A DNA stretch of 64,000 bases from Gemmatimonadaceae bacterium (GTDB lineage Bacteria; Gemmatimonadota; Gemmatimonadetes; Gemmatimonadales; Gemmatimonadaceae), in NCBI GenBank assembly GCA_020852815.1, contig JADZAN010000046.1, positions 186,001-250,000 of the forward strand. The letters are read 5' to 3'. Made by a program: the position numbers and the translations under genes. The notes under the pieces were generated by a model. It searched no databases. It saw nothing but the letters and a program-made list of their open reading frames with translations, and was not told where the DNA came from. Below, one piece after another: positions 44,515 through 55,961 of the stretch. The stretch's first letter is position 1. Every line of letters begins with the position of its first letter.

Positions 44515-46230
44515 CTATGTGCCGCTGGCGTCCGTACCGTCGCCTGCATCGCTCGTCGCCCCTGCATCGCTCCGCGCCCCTGCATCGCGCGACGCACCGT
44601 CCGCCACGCCCGCCTCGCCTTCCTCGTCAGGCACCAGGTGGTACTCTCGCAACTTGCGATACAGGGTCCGTTCGCCAATCTGCAACACTTCGGCGGCCTT
44701 TCGACGGTTGCCCCTGGTGTTTCGCAACGCGGATTCGATCGCGGCGCGCTCGATCTCGGCCATGGTCATCCCCGGCCGCAGCGTGACGCCGACATCCGCA
44801 GGCGCCACGCCGATGGGCTCGAGCCCACCCACCAGCCCGGCGTATCCATCCGGAGCGCGCACGTCACCGATCCATTGCCCCGCCACCTGGCCGGCGAGCG
44901 TGGCCGCCGAGCCGTGGGGCCCCGACAAGTGCGGGAAATGCGCGCCAGGCCCCCCAATCGGCTGCGACGCCTCGTCCATCCGGCGGCGGAGTTCCTCGAC
45001 TTGCAGCTTGAGCTCGAGGAGTGAGCGCACGATGAACTCGAGTTCTCGCCCCTCGGCCCCCGCGTGCGCGCGCACCACCGGGCCGATGGGGACCGGGAGG
45101 AGGCGCGAGCCGCCATCTCGAATCTGCGGCGGGATGTCGGCCGGCCCTATCTCGCGACCGGGCGCCAGCACGACCATGCTCTCCACCAGGTTCCGCAGCT
45201 CGCGCACGTTGCCCGGCCACGGATAGTCGATCAGGCGCTGCATGGCCTCGGCGCTGATGCCATGGAACTGCCGGTCGTGCAGCTGCGACAGCTCGCGCAC
45301 GAAGCGGCGCACCAGGATCGGGATGTCGCCGCGGCGCTCGCGAAGCGGGGGGAGGTAGATCTGCAGCACGTTGAGCCGGTAGTACAAGTCGGCGCGGAAT
45401 GCCCCCTGCTCCACCGCTTCGCGGAGCGGGGAGTTGGTCGCCGCCACCACGCGCACATCGACCGGTATGGTCGCCGTGCCGCCCACGCGCGTCACCTCGC
45501 GCTGTTCCAGGACGCGCAGGAGCTTGACCTGCACGTTGGGCGGGATCTCGCCGATCTCGTCGAGGAAGATGGTCCCGCCGTGCGCGAGTTCGAAGCGCCC
45601 CAGGCGTCGCTCGGCGGCTCCAGTGAACGCCCCCTTCTCGTGCCCGAACAGCTCGGACTCGAGGAGCGTCTCGGGGAGCGCCCCCACATTCACGGCGATG
45701 AACGGCTTGTTGCGCCGCGGACTGAGCTGGTGAATGGCGCGGGCGATGAGTTCCTTCCCGGTCCCGCTCTCTCCCTCGATGAGGACGGTGCTGCTGACGG
45801 GGGCGATCTGCTCGACCTTCACCAGCACTTCGCGAATTGCCTCCGACTCGCCGATGAGCCCAGTCTCGCGCGCGAGGCGTTGCCGCTCGAGGATGCGACG
45901 CACGCCGGCAGAGGCCTCGTCGATCACCACCGGCTTTCCGAACACCTCGACATACCCAACGAGGCGCAACCGCTCGTCGATGGCGGGATCGCGCACGTCG
46001 GCGAAGCCGATGACGGCCACGTCCTGCCACAGCAGCTCGCGCACGACGGCCACGTTGGCCGGATCGAGGAGCCCGCCGGTGAGGACGACGACGGTCGGCT
46101 TGGTGCGGCGAATCGTGGCCCGCACGTCGTCGAGCGGGGAGACGACTTCGGTGTCGATCCCCGACTGCTCCAGGGCGGCGTTGAGCCGCACCGCCGGCTC
46201 GACATCGGTGAGGGTGATGAGGACGCTCAT
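44515..46230 (-). CDS. Sigma-54-dependent activator (NtrC-type) with a degenerate receiver domain
   Basis: 571 residues. N-terminal receiver-like domain (1-115): the phosphoacceptor position after strand 3 reads VVVLTGGLL, so the expected Asp is replaced by Thr, while the switch Lys (GKPV) is kept. The AAA+ domain is intact: Walker A GESGTGKE near 153, GAFTGA near 195 for sigma-54 contact, Walker B TIFLDEIGE. A Fis-type HTH follows (NRRKAAEVLQIGERTLYRKL). The last 25 residues are Asp-Ala-Gly repeats from an 18-bp tandem unit. It activates sigma-54 promoters. Coupled upstream to mog by an ATGA overlap. Confidence 0.93.
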   Translation of the reverse strand: MSVLITLTDVEPAVRLNAALEQSGIDTEVVSPLDDVRATIRRTKPTVVVLTGGLLDPANVAVVRELLWQDVAVIGFADVRDPAIDERLRLVGYVEVFGKPVVIDEASAGVRRILERQRLARETGLIGESEAIREVLVKVEQIAPVSSTVLIEGESGTGKELIARAIHQLSPRRNKPFIAVNVGALPETLLESELFGHEKGAFTGAAERRLGRFELAHGGTIFLDEIGEIPPNVQVKLLRVLEQREVTRVGGTATIPVDVRVVAATNSPLREAVEQGAFRADLYYRLNVLQIYLPPLRERRGDIPILVRRFVRELSQLHDRQFHGISAEAMQRLIDYPWPGNVRELRNLVESMVVLAPGREIGPADIPPQIRDGGSRLLPVPIGPVVRAHAGAEGRELEFIVRSLLELKLQVEELRRRMDEASQPIGGPGAHFPHLSGPHGSAATLAGQVAGQWIGDVRAPDGYAGLVGGLEPIGVAPADVGVTLRPGMTMAEIERAAIESALRNTRGNRRKAAEVLQIGERTLYRKLREYHLVPDEEGEAGVADGASRDAGARSDAGATSDAGDGTDASGT

Positions 46231-46736
46231 GGAGCCGCGCGCCCCGCAGCGCCGGGGGAGTGATCGGTGGAGTGGTCGCGTATGACGGCGACGGCGTGCT
46301 CGAGGACCGGTTCCAGCGCGGCGAGGCCGTCGCGCACACCGCTGGTGGAGCCGGGAAGGTTGACGATCAGCGTGCGAGCGCGCGTGCCGGCGATGGCGCG
46401 TGAGAGCGCCGCGCGCGGGAAGCGTTCGATCTCGACGCCGCGCATGCGCTCGGCGAGCCCCGGCGCCTCGCGCTCGAGCACCGCGCGTGTGGCCTCGGGG
46501 GTGACGTCGCGCGGGGAGAGCCCGGTGCCACCGGTGGTGAAGACGACGTCGGCCTCGTCGCCGTCGCACCACGCGACCAACGCCTGCACGATGGCCACGG
46601 ACTCGTCGGCGACGAGTCGGCGCGCGGCCAGCGTATGGCCATGCGCCGCGGCCCACGCGGCGATGGCATCGCCCGACGCATCGGCGCGCAGCCCGCGCGC
46701 ACCGGCGTCGGAGACGGTCAGGATGGCGAGGCGCAT
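46227..46736 (-). CDS. Molybdenum cofactor biosynthesis protein MogA/MoaB family
   Basis: 169 residues. It adenylylates molybdopterin before MoeA inserts molybdate. LAILTVSDAGARGLRADASG at the N-terminus, the VVFTTGGTGLSPRDVTPEAT substrate loop near 70, and LIVNLPGSTSGVRDGLAALE near 130 are the signature blocks. Its stop overlaps the sigma-54 activator ATG (ATGA). The coupling of a cofactor gene to a regulator is unusual. MoeA is at the other end of the window. Confidence 0.93.
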   Translation of the reverse strand: MRLAILTVSDAGARGLRADASGDAIAAWAAAHGHTLAARRLVADESVAIVQALVAWCDGDEADVVFTTGGTGLSPRDVTPEATRAVLEREAPGLAERMRGVEIERFPRAALSRAIAGTRARTLIVNLPGSTSGVRDGLAALEPVLEHAVAVIRDHSTDHSPGAAGRAAP

Positions 46737-46771
46737 GCCGTCACGGCCCCGTGCGTGGGCGCTGCCAACGC

Positions 46772-47884
46772 TTAGAGGTGGGAGGCGTTCTTGTAGAACG
46801 GCATCTTCACCACGGTGGCGGCGACGCGCTTGCCGCGAATCTCGACCTCGAACGCGCTCCCTTCGCCCGACGGTGCCGTGGGCAGGTAGCATGTCCCGAT
46901 CGGAATGCCGAGCGATGGGCTCATCGTCCCCGAGCAAACCGTCCCCGAGGGCTCGCCGTTGCAGAAGACCGGATAGCCATGGCGCGGGATGGCGCGCTCG
47001 GTGAAGGTGAAGCCGACGAGCTTGCGCGGGACACCGGCCGCCTTCTGCCTGACGAGTGCCTCGCGCCCCACGAAGTCGCCCTTCGAAATCTTCGTGATCC
47101 ACCCGAGGTTGGCCTCGAGCGGAGTCACAGTGTCGTCGATGTCGTTCCCGTACAGCGCCATCCCCATCTCCAGGCGCAACGAATCGCGGCAGCCGAGTCC
47201 CGTGGGGGTCACGCGCGCATCGGCGGTGAGGGCGTTCCACACCGTCACGGCATGCGCCGGCGGGAAGTACAGCTCGAAGCCGTCCTCGCCGGTGTACCCC
47301 GTGCGCGAGACGCACACGTTCGGCACGCCGGCCACGCTCCCCATCACGAAGTGATAGTACTGGATGGCCGAAAGGTCGACGTCGGTCAGCGGCTGCAGGA
47401 CGTCCTTGGCCACCGGCCCCTGCAGGGCGAGCAGGGCAACGTCGTCGCTGACGTCGGTGAGGGTGCAGTCGAACTTCGCGAGCTGGGTGGAGATGTGGGC
47501 AAAGTCCTTGTCCTTGTTGGACGCGTTCACGACCATGAGGATGCCGTCACCTTCGCGATACACGAGACAGTCGTCCTCGAAGGTCCCGCGGTCGTTCAGG
47601 ATCCCCGAGTATTGCACCTGGCCACTGGCGAGCGAGGCGGCGTTGTTGGTGGTCACGTAGTTCACGAAGTCCACCGCCTGCGGGCCGCGCACGAGGAACT
47701 CGCCCATGTGCGACACGTCGAAGAGACCGCACTGCTCGCGCACCGCCTTGTGCTCCACGGTGATCCCAGTGGGATACTGCACCGGCATCTCGTACCCAGC
47801 GAAGGGGACGAGCTTGGCGCCCAGGGCTACGTGGAGGTCGTGGAAGGGGGTGCGCTTGAGGGGGGCGGTCGTCGCGTCGGACAT
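46772..47884 (-). CDS. gcvT: Aminomethyltransferase (glycine cleavage T protein)
   Basis: 370 residues, the usual length. It transfers the aminomethyl carbon of glycine from H protein to tetrahydrofolate, releasing ammonia. LHVALGAKLVPFAGYEMPVQY, LFDVSHMGEFLV (catalytic-type Asp), SRTGYTGEDGFELY and LGCRDSLRLEMGMALYGND are GcvT landmarks. The other gcv genes are not in the window. It follows argF on the minus strand after 66 bases and precedes mog by 35, so they may be cotranscribed. Confidence 0.96.
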   Translation of the reverse strand: MSDATTAPLKRTPFHDLHVALGAKLVPFAGYEMPVQYPTGITVEHKAVREQCGLFDVSHMGEFLVRGPQAVDFVNYVTTNNAASLASGQVQYSGILNDRGTFEDDCLVYREGDGILMVVNASNKDKDFAHISTQLAKFDCTLTDVSDDVALLALQGPVAKDVLQPLTDVDLSAIQYYHFVMGSVAGVPNVCVSRTGYTGEDGFELYFPPAHAVTVWNALTADARVTPTGLGCRDSLRLEMGMALYGNDIDDTVTPLEANLGWITKISKGDFVGREALVRQKAAGVPRKLVGFTFTERAIPRHGYPVFCNGEPSGTVCSGTMSPSLGIPIGTCYLPTAPSGEGSAFEVEIRGKRVAATVVKMPFYKNASHL

Positions 47885-47950
47885 GATGGCTCAGGAAGGA
47901 GGAAAGCTGCGGAGGAAATATGCCCGCGGGGGGTGGCGAAGGCGACCGGC

Positions 47951-48862
47951 CTACAGCGCCTCGCCACCCATCAGCACGGCCATGATCGCCTTCTGGATGT
48001 GCAGCCGGTTCTCGGCTTCGTCCCAGACGCGGCTCTGATCGCCGTCGATCACCTCGGCGCTCACCTCCTCACCGCGATGCGCGGGAAGACAATGCAGGAA
48101 GATCGCGTTAGGCTCGGCGTTGGCCATGAGGGCGCGATCGACGGTGAAGCCGGCAAAGGCCCGCTCGCGCGCCGCCTGCTCCTCTTCCTGCCCCATCGAT
48201 GCCCAGACATCGGTGGTGACGACGGTGGCCCCCCGCGCCGCCTCGCGCGGGTCGCGGACGAGCTCGACGCGCGTTCGCTCGCGGGCCCGCGCGAGGAGCC
48301 CGGCGTCGGGATCGAATCCCTCGGGACAGGCGAGGCGCAGCTCGAAGCCCAGGCGGTACGCGGCGTTGATCCAGGAGTTGGCCATGTTGTTCCCGTCGCC
48401 AACCCAGGCCACCACCTGCCCCTCGTGCGTTCCCAGGTGCTGCCGCATGGTGAGCACGTCGGCGAGCACCTGGCACGGATGCAGGAAGTCGGTGAGCCCG
48501 TTGATCACCGGAATCGACGCGTGCGTCGCGATCTCCACCGCATCCTGATGCGAGAAGGTGCGGATCATGATCCCGTTCACGTACCGGCTCAGGACGCGCG
48601 CCGTATCGCCAATCGGCTCGCCACGCCCGATCTGCACGTCGCGCGGCGAGAGGAACCAGGCGGCGCCGCCCAGCTGCCACGTCCCCACCTCGAACGAGAC
48701 GCGGGTGCGGGTGGACGACTTCATGAAGATCATCGCCAGCGACTTCCCTATGAGCGGCTTCTTGTCGTACCGCCCGCTTCGCATGGACTCGGCGAGGTCG
48801 AAGAGCGCCAGCAGCTCGTCGCTGGTGAAGTCGGGAATGGCGAGGAAATCGCGGTGCGACAT
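47951..48862 (-). CDS. argF: Ornithine carbamoyltransferase
   Basis: 303 residues. Carbamoyl phosphate site SSTRTR at 49-54, HPCQ near 131, DGNNMANSW near 156 for ornithine, and HCLPAHRGEEV near 267, the OTCase-specific Cys-Leu-Pro block; AOTCase or aspartate transcarbamoylase would differ here. It makes citrulline in arginine synthesis, in the cytoplasm. The ATG begins MSHRDFLAIPDF, typical for the family. No other arginine genes are nearby. Confidence 0.95.
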   Translation of the reverse strand: MSHRDFLAIPDFTSDELLALFDLAESMRSGRYDKKPLIGKSLAMIFMKSSTRTRVSFEVGTWQLGGAAWFLSPRDVQIGRGEPIGDTARVLSRYVNGIMIRTFSHQDAVEIATHASIPVINGLTDFLHPCQVLADVLTMRQHLGTHEGQVVAWVGDGNNMANSWINAAYRLGFELRLACPEGFDPDAGLLARARERTRVELVRDPREAARGATVVTTDVWASMGQEEEQAARERAFAGFTVDRALMANAEPNAIFLHCLPAHRGEEVSAEVIDGDQSRVWDEAENRLHIQKAIMAVLMGGEAL

Positions 48863-49158
48863 GTGCGGGATATGGCGGGAATTCGTCGAGCGGCCGAGGC
48901 GTGCGCGCCTGGAGGCGTGCGCCCAGCCGGGCATCGATCCAGAGGGGGGAATAAGCTAAGGGCGCCTCGCGGGGGGCGGCACCCCACGCAGGGCTCGGCG
49001 GGAGCCGGAATACCCTCGCAATCCTTCAAACGACTTCATCCCGGATCGCCTCCAAAAAACCGCAGCGCCGCGCTCCACTTTCCCTGCGCGCGGGTCGAGA
49101 CTTCGAGGCGGGTGGCGGCGGACGCACGGCGTCACCTCGTTCCCGTCACCAACTCCGA
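48863..49158. other. Divergent intergenic region, argF / hybrid kinase
   Basis: About 300 bases separating argF (-) and the hybrid kinase (+). An AT-rich patch with a run of six A (near 49053) stands out, but no convincing promoter pair or gene is seen. Confidence 0.5.
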
Positions 49159-51357
<2,199 letters not shown>

Positions 51358-51405
51358 CGCGCACTGCGCGAAGCCGCGCACCCGCCAGGTGCACGGCACC
51401 GCCGG

Positions 51406-52866
51406 TCAGAGGATGTACTTCCGCAGGTCCTCGTCTTCCAGCACGCCCTTGAGGCGAGCCTGCACCATGGCCCGGTCCACGGTCACCAAAGTGGTGTCCG
51501 GGTCAGGGAGCGTGTAGAGGATCTCCTCGAGCAGCGTGGTCATCACCGTGTGCAGCCGCCGTGCCCCGATGTTCTCCATGCGCACGTTGGCCAGCGCCGC
51601 CAGGCGCGCCAGCTCCGCCACGCCGTCGTCGGTGAAGGTCAGCGACGCCCCATCGGCCTCGACCAGCGCCGCGTACTGTTTTGTCAGCGCATTCTCCGGC
51701 TCCGTCATGATGCGGACGAAGTCGCCCTCGGTGAGCGGCTTGAGCTCGACGCGGATCGGGAAGCGACCCTGCAACTCGGGAATGAGGTCGCTCGGCTTCG
51801 ACACATGGAAGGCGCCGGCGGCGATGAAGAGGACATGGTCCGTCTTCACCATCCCGTGCTTCGTCTGCACGTTGGAACCCTCGACAATGGGAAGGAGGTC
51901 GCGTTGCACCCCCTCGCGCGACACGTCGGGGCCGTGCGTCTCGCCGCGCGTGCCGGCGATCTTGTCGATCTCGTCGAGGAAGATGATCCCCATCTTCTCC
52001 ACACGGTCGAGCGCATCGGTCACCACGTCTTCCGTGTCGATGAGCTTTTGCGATTCCTGCTCCAGGAGGATGCGCCGAGCGTCGGCGACCTTGAGCATGC
52101 GCTTCCTGGGGCGCCGGTGGAGCATGTCCTGGAGCATGTCGGAGATCGACTCCATCCCCTCCCGCGACCCCGGCATCGTCGACACGTCGAACATGGGCGC
52201 TGGCGGCGGCATGACCTCGACCTCCACCTCGCGCTGCTCGAGCTGCCCGTCCTTGAGCAGCTGACGGAGCTTGTCGCGCGTGCGCTGGTAGCGTTCGCGC
52301 GCCGCGTCGGTGTCCTTCTCCTGCTGCACGGCGCCGCTGGAGGACACGAGGAAGACGTTGCTGCCTGACGAGCCATCGCCCCCTGGCTCAGTCGCTGCCG
52401 CTGGTTTGGCTTCGGCGGGGACCGGGAGGAGGAGGTCGAGCAGGCGCTCGTCGACGCGCTCCTGCGCGACGTCCTCGACCTCGCCCTCACGCTCGGTGCG
52501 CACCATGTCGATCGCGCTCTCGACCAGGTCGCGCACCATCGCCTCCACGTCGCGCCCCACGTACCCCACCTCGGTGAACTTGGAGGCCTCGACCTTCACG
52601 AACGGCGCACCGGAGAGGCGCGCCAGCCGCCGCGCAATCTCCGTCTTCCCCACGCCAGTGGGGCCGATGAGGATGATGTTGTTCGGCGAGATCTCGGTGC
52701 GGATCGGCTCCGCGGCGCGCTGCCGCCGCCAGCGATTGCGGAGCGCGATGGCGACGGCCTTCTTGGCGTCGTGCTGCCCGACGATGTAGCGATCGAGCTC
52801 GGCGACGATCTGCCGCGGGGTCAGGTCTGCAAGGCGCTCGAGCGCCTGGTCGATTCTCGAGTTCAT
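51406..52866 (-). CDS. hslU: ATP-dependent protease ATPase subunit HslU
   Basis: 486 residues. Walker A GPTGVGKT at 68-75, the pore motif YVGRDVE near 95, Walker B IIFLDEIDKI near 268, sensor 2 in RRLHTVMTTLLEE near 430 and the conserved C-terminal EDEDLRKYIL that docks into HslV. The I domain (about 110-260) carries a low-complexity insert (GGDGSSGS) and is longer than in E. coli. It unfolds substrates for HslV. Downstream of hslV with 97 bases between. Confidence 0.97.
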   Translation of the reverse strand: MNSRIDQALERLADLTPRQIVAELDRYIVGQHDAKKAVAIALRNRWRRQRAAEPIRTEISPNNIILIGPTGVGKTEIARRLARLSGAPFVKVEASKFTEVGYVGRDVEAMVRDLVESAIDMVRTEREGEVEDVAQERVDERLLDLLLPVPAEAKPAAATEPGGDGSSGSNVFLVSSSGAVQQEKDTDAARERYQRTRDKLRQLLKDGQLEQREVEVEVMPPPAPMFDVSTMPGSREGMESISDMLQDMLHRRPRKRMLKVADARRILLEQESQKLIDTEDVVTDALDRVEKMGIIFLDEIDKIAGTRGETHGPDVSREGVQRDLLPIVEGSNVQTKHGMVKTDHVLFIAAGAFHVSKPSDLIPELQGRFPIRVELKPLTEGDFVRIMTEPENALTKQYAALVEADGASLTFTDDGVAELARLAALANVRMENIGARRLHTVMTTLLEEILYTLPDPDTTLVTVDRAMVQARLKGVLEDEDLRKYIL

Positions 52867-52963
52867 GACGTTCTCTGGACGGGAGACGGGGGAACGCTTG
52901 CCCCAGCGAAGGCTGGGGGGGGACGGAAGTGCGGCGGCCGCGGGCCGCGCGCTCGCGTCCTCG

Positions 52964-53524
<561 letters not shown>

Positions 53525-53528
53525 GGCG

Positions 53529-54467
53529 TTAGGCTCGGGGGTGTGCCTTCTGGTGCACCTGCTTGAGGCGCTCGACGCTGGTGTGCGTGTAGATCTGCGT
53601 GGTGGAGATGCTGGCGTGGCCCAGGAGCTCCTGCACGGCGCGCAGGTCGGCGCCGGCGTCGAGGAGGTGCGTGGCAAAGGTATGGCGCAGCGAGTGCGTC
53701 GAGAGCCCCGCGTCCTCGTCCACCTGGTCCAGGAAGCGCGTGACCACGAGCTGGATGGCACGGGCACTCATCCGCTTGCCGGTGCGCGAGAGGAAGAAGG
53801 CGCGCCGGTCGCCGGCATTCCCCACCTGGCGCAGCAGCTCGTCACGCCGCGCTTCGTAGTTCCGCAGCGCGCGCTGCGCGTGGTCGCCAACGGGTACAAT
53901 GCGTTCCTTGCGCCCCTTGCCGCGCACCTTGACCTGCTGCGAGACCAGGTCCAGGTCGCCCGTGCTGATCCCGCGCAGCTCCGACAGGCGCAATCCGGTG
54001 GAGTAGAACAGCTCGAGGATGGCGAAGTTGCGCACGTCGGGAAACGCCCCCTCCCACGCGCGCGCCTCGGCTGCCTGGAAAAGGATGTCCACCTGGGCGC
54101 GATCGAGGTAACCGGGGAGGTACTTCTCCAGCTTCGGCGAGCCGACGGCGCGTGCCGGGTTGGCGTCGACGACCTCCTCGCGCTGCAGGAAGCGATAGAA
54201 GGTGCGCAGCGCCGACAGGGCGCGCGCAATCGACCGCTTGCCCAGTCCCTTGCGGGTGAGGTAGCCCAGGTAGCCGCGCATCACCAGGCGGTCCACGCCA
54301 TCCCACGCCAACGACTCGCTGCCGCGCTGCTGCGAGAGATAGCTCACGAAGCCGTCCAGGTCGCGCGCATACGCCTTGAGCGTGTGCGGCGACACGTCGC
54401 GCTCCTTCTCCAGGTGGAGGAGAAACTCGGCGAGCTCGCCGGGGCGGGGCGGCCGCTCGTCGCTCAT
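53529..54467 (-). CDS. xerC: Tyrosine recombinase XerC
   Basis: 312 residues. Core-binding domain with [15 protein letters not shown] near 26, catalytic residues Arg in GLRLSEL near 160, Lys in [22 protein letters not shown] near 258, His in [13 protein letters not shown] and Tyr in the same segment. It resolves chromosome dimers together with a partner. Context (trmFO, hslVU) and the usual length identify the housekeeping Xer rather than a phage integrase. The ATG overlaps the trmFO stop (ATGA). XerC versus XerD paralogue is assigned from neighbourhood. Confidence 0.93.
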   Translation of the reverse strand: MSDERPPRPGELAEFLLHLEKERDVSPHTLKAYARDLDGFVSYLSQQRGSESLAWDGVDRLVMRGYLGYLTRKGLGKRSIARALSALRTFYRFLQREEVVDANPARAVGSPKLEKYLPGYLDRAQVDILFQAAEARAWEGAFPDVRNFAILELFYSTGLRLSELRGISTGDLDLVSQQVKVRGKGRKERIVPVGDHAQRALRNYEARRDELLRQVGNAGDRRAFFLSRTGKRMSARAIQLVVTRFLDQVDEDAGLSTHSLRHTFATHLLDAGADLRAVQELLGHASISTTQIYTHTSVERLKQVHQKAHPRA

Positions 54468-55825
54468 CGCGCGCCGACGCTCACCGGCGCCTCGCCGGTG
54501 GCGGCCATCCACTCCGCCAGCTCGCCTAACGCGCGCTCCGACAGCCGCTCCTTCTTGAGCCGCTTGTCGCGCGGCGGGTCGGGGAGCTCGTCCAGCAATC
54601 CGAAGTTGGCGTTCATTGGCTGGAAGTGGCGCGGATCGGCCTCGCGCAGGTAGCGATAGAGCGCACCCAGCATGGTGCGTGGCGGCGGGAGCACCGGCGC
54701 CTCGCCGCGCAGGAGTCGCGACAGGTTGATCCCCGCCAGCAGCCCGGTCGCCGAGCTTTCCGTGTATCCCTCCACCCCGGTGAGCTGCCCGGCAAAGAGC
54801 AGCTGCGCATCGTCGCGCAGCGAGAGATGCGGCGTGAGCGAGGCCGGCGTGTTGAGGTAGCTGTTGCGGTGGATGGAGCCGTAGCGCAGGAACTCGGCCT
54901 CGGCGAGCCCCGGGACCATGCGGAAGACGCGCTGCTGCTCGGGGATCCGAAGCCGCGTCTGGAAACCCACCATGTTCCACATCTGGCCACCCTTGTCCTC
55001 GCGCCGCAGCTGCAACGCCGCCCACGGACGGCGCCCGGTGCGCGGGTCGGTGAGCCCCACCGGCTTCATGGGCCCGAACCGCAGCGTGTCGCGCCCGCGC
55101 TTCACCATCTCCTCGGCGGGCATGCACCCCTCGAAGTACGGGACCGCGTCGAACTCATGCGCATGAAACTGGTCCGCCGAGCCTAACGCGTCGATGAAGG
55201 CCTCGTACTCGGCGCGCGTGAACGGGCAGTTGAGGTACGCCCCTTCGTCACTCGCCCCATCCATTGTCTCCTTGTCGTAGCGCGAGGCGCGAAAGGCGAC
55301 CGTGTGGTCGATCGAGTCGACGGCGATGATGGGCGCGATGGCGTCGTAGAAGGCAAGCGCCTCGCCGCCCAGGCGCGCGCGGATCGCCTCGGCCAGCGCG
55401 CTGGATGTCAGCGGCCCCGTAGCGATGATTCCCGGCGAGGGAAGCGCGGTCACCTCCTCGCGCACCACCGTCAGGCGCGGATGCGCCAGCAGGCGATCGT
55501 GCACTCCCGCCGAGAAGAGGTCGCGGTCCACCGCCAGCGCCGAACCGGCCGCGACACGTGCCTCGTCGGCCGCCGTGAGGATGAGCGAGCCGAGTGCGCG
55601 CATCTCGGCTTTGAGCAGTCCGTGCGCGTTGGAAAGTTCGGTGCTCTTGAAGGTGTTGGAGCAGACGAGTTCGGCCAGCCGGTCGGTCTTGTGCGCCTCC
55701 GTGCCGCGCACCGGCCGCATTTCATGCAGCACCACCGCGTGCCCACGCTCGGCGAGCTGCCACGCCGCCTCGCTCCCGGCGAGCCCTCCGCCGACGATGT
55801 GAACCGCGCTCCCGGACTTCGACAT
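54464..55825 (-). CDS. trmFO: Methylenetetrahydrofolate-tRNA-(uracil-5-)-methyltransferase TrmFO
   Basis: 453 residues. FAD site VHIVGGGLAGSEAAW at 8-22, then LHEMRPVRGTEAHKTDRLAELVCSN (conserved TrmFO block with the catalytic-region Cys) and TGVEGYTESSATGLLAGIN near 350. It methylates U54 of tRNA using folate and FAD. The ATG follows a dispersed hairpin repeat that separates it from topA; the open frame upstream simply reads through that repeat and is not coding. Confidence 0.97.
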   Translation of the reverse strand: MSKSGSAVHIVGGGLAGSEAAWQLAERGHAVVLHEMRPVRGTEAHKTDRLAELVCSNTFKSTELSNAHGLLKAEMRALGSLILTAADEARVAAGSALAVDRDLFSAGVHDRLLAHPRLTVVREEVTALPSPGIIATGPLTSSALAEAIRARLGGEALAFYDAIAPIIAVDSIDHTVAFRASRYDKETMDGASDEGAYLNCPFTRAEYEAFIDALGSADQFHAHEFDAVPYFEGCMPAEEMVKRGRDTLRFGPMKPVGLTDPRTGRRPWAALQLRREDKGGQMWNMVGFQTRLRIPEQQRVFRMVPGLAEAEFLRYGSIHRNSYLNTPASLTPHLSLRDDAQLLFAGQLTGVEGYTESSATGLLAGINLSRLLRGEAPVLPPPRTMLGALYRYLREADPRHFQPMNANFGLLDELPDPPRDKRLKKERLSERALGELAEWMAATGEAPVSVGAR

Positions 55826-55853
55826 ACCGCGACAATCTAGAGGACGAGAGGAC

Positions 55854-55958
55854 GAGAAGACGAGAAGACGAGAGGACGAGAAGGGCGTACCCCGCGCCGA
55901 GTCTGGCGCTCGAGGGTCCAAACCTCGTCTTCTCGTCCTCTCGTCTTCTCGTCTTCTC
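55854..55958. repeat. Long inverted repeat of 8-bp units, copy 2 (topA-trmFO gap)
   Basis: A perfect 30-bp stem (55854-55883 with 55929-55958) around a 45-base loop. The arms are tandem AGAAGACG and AGAGGACG units; two more units extend the left arm to 55839. On the minus strand it begins three bases after the topA stop. Same unit and arrangement as copy 1 at 34179; the loops are unrelated. Confidence 0.92.
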
Positions 55959-55961
55959 ACC

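Noticed and set aside
53529-54467. Phage or integron integrase
   Set aside because: Context with trmFO and hslVU, normal composition and absence of attachment repeats identify the housekeeping Xer recombinase.
55826-55960. Extension of the trmFO frame upstream to 55960
   Set aside because: It translates the inverted repeat into Arg/Glu- and Ser/Leu-rich sequence; the conserved TrmFO N-terminus begins at 55825.
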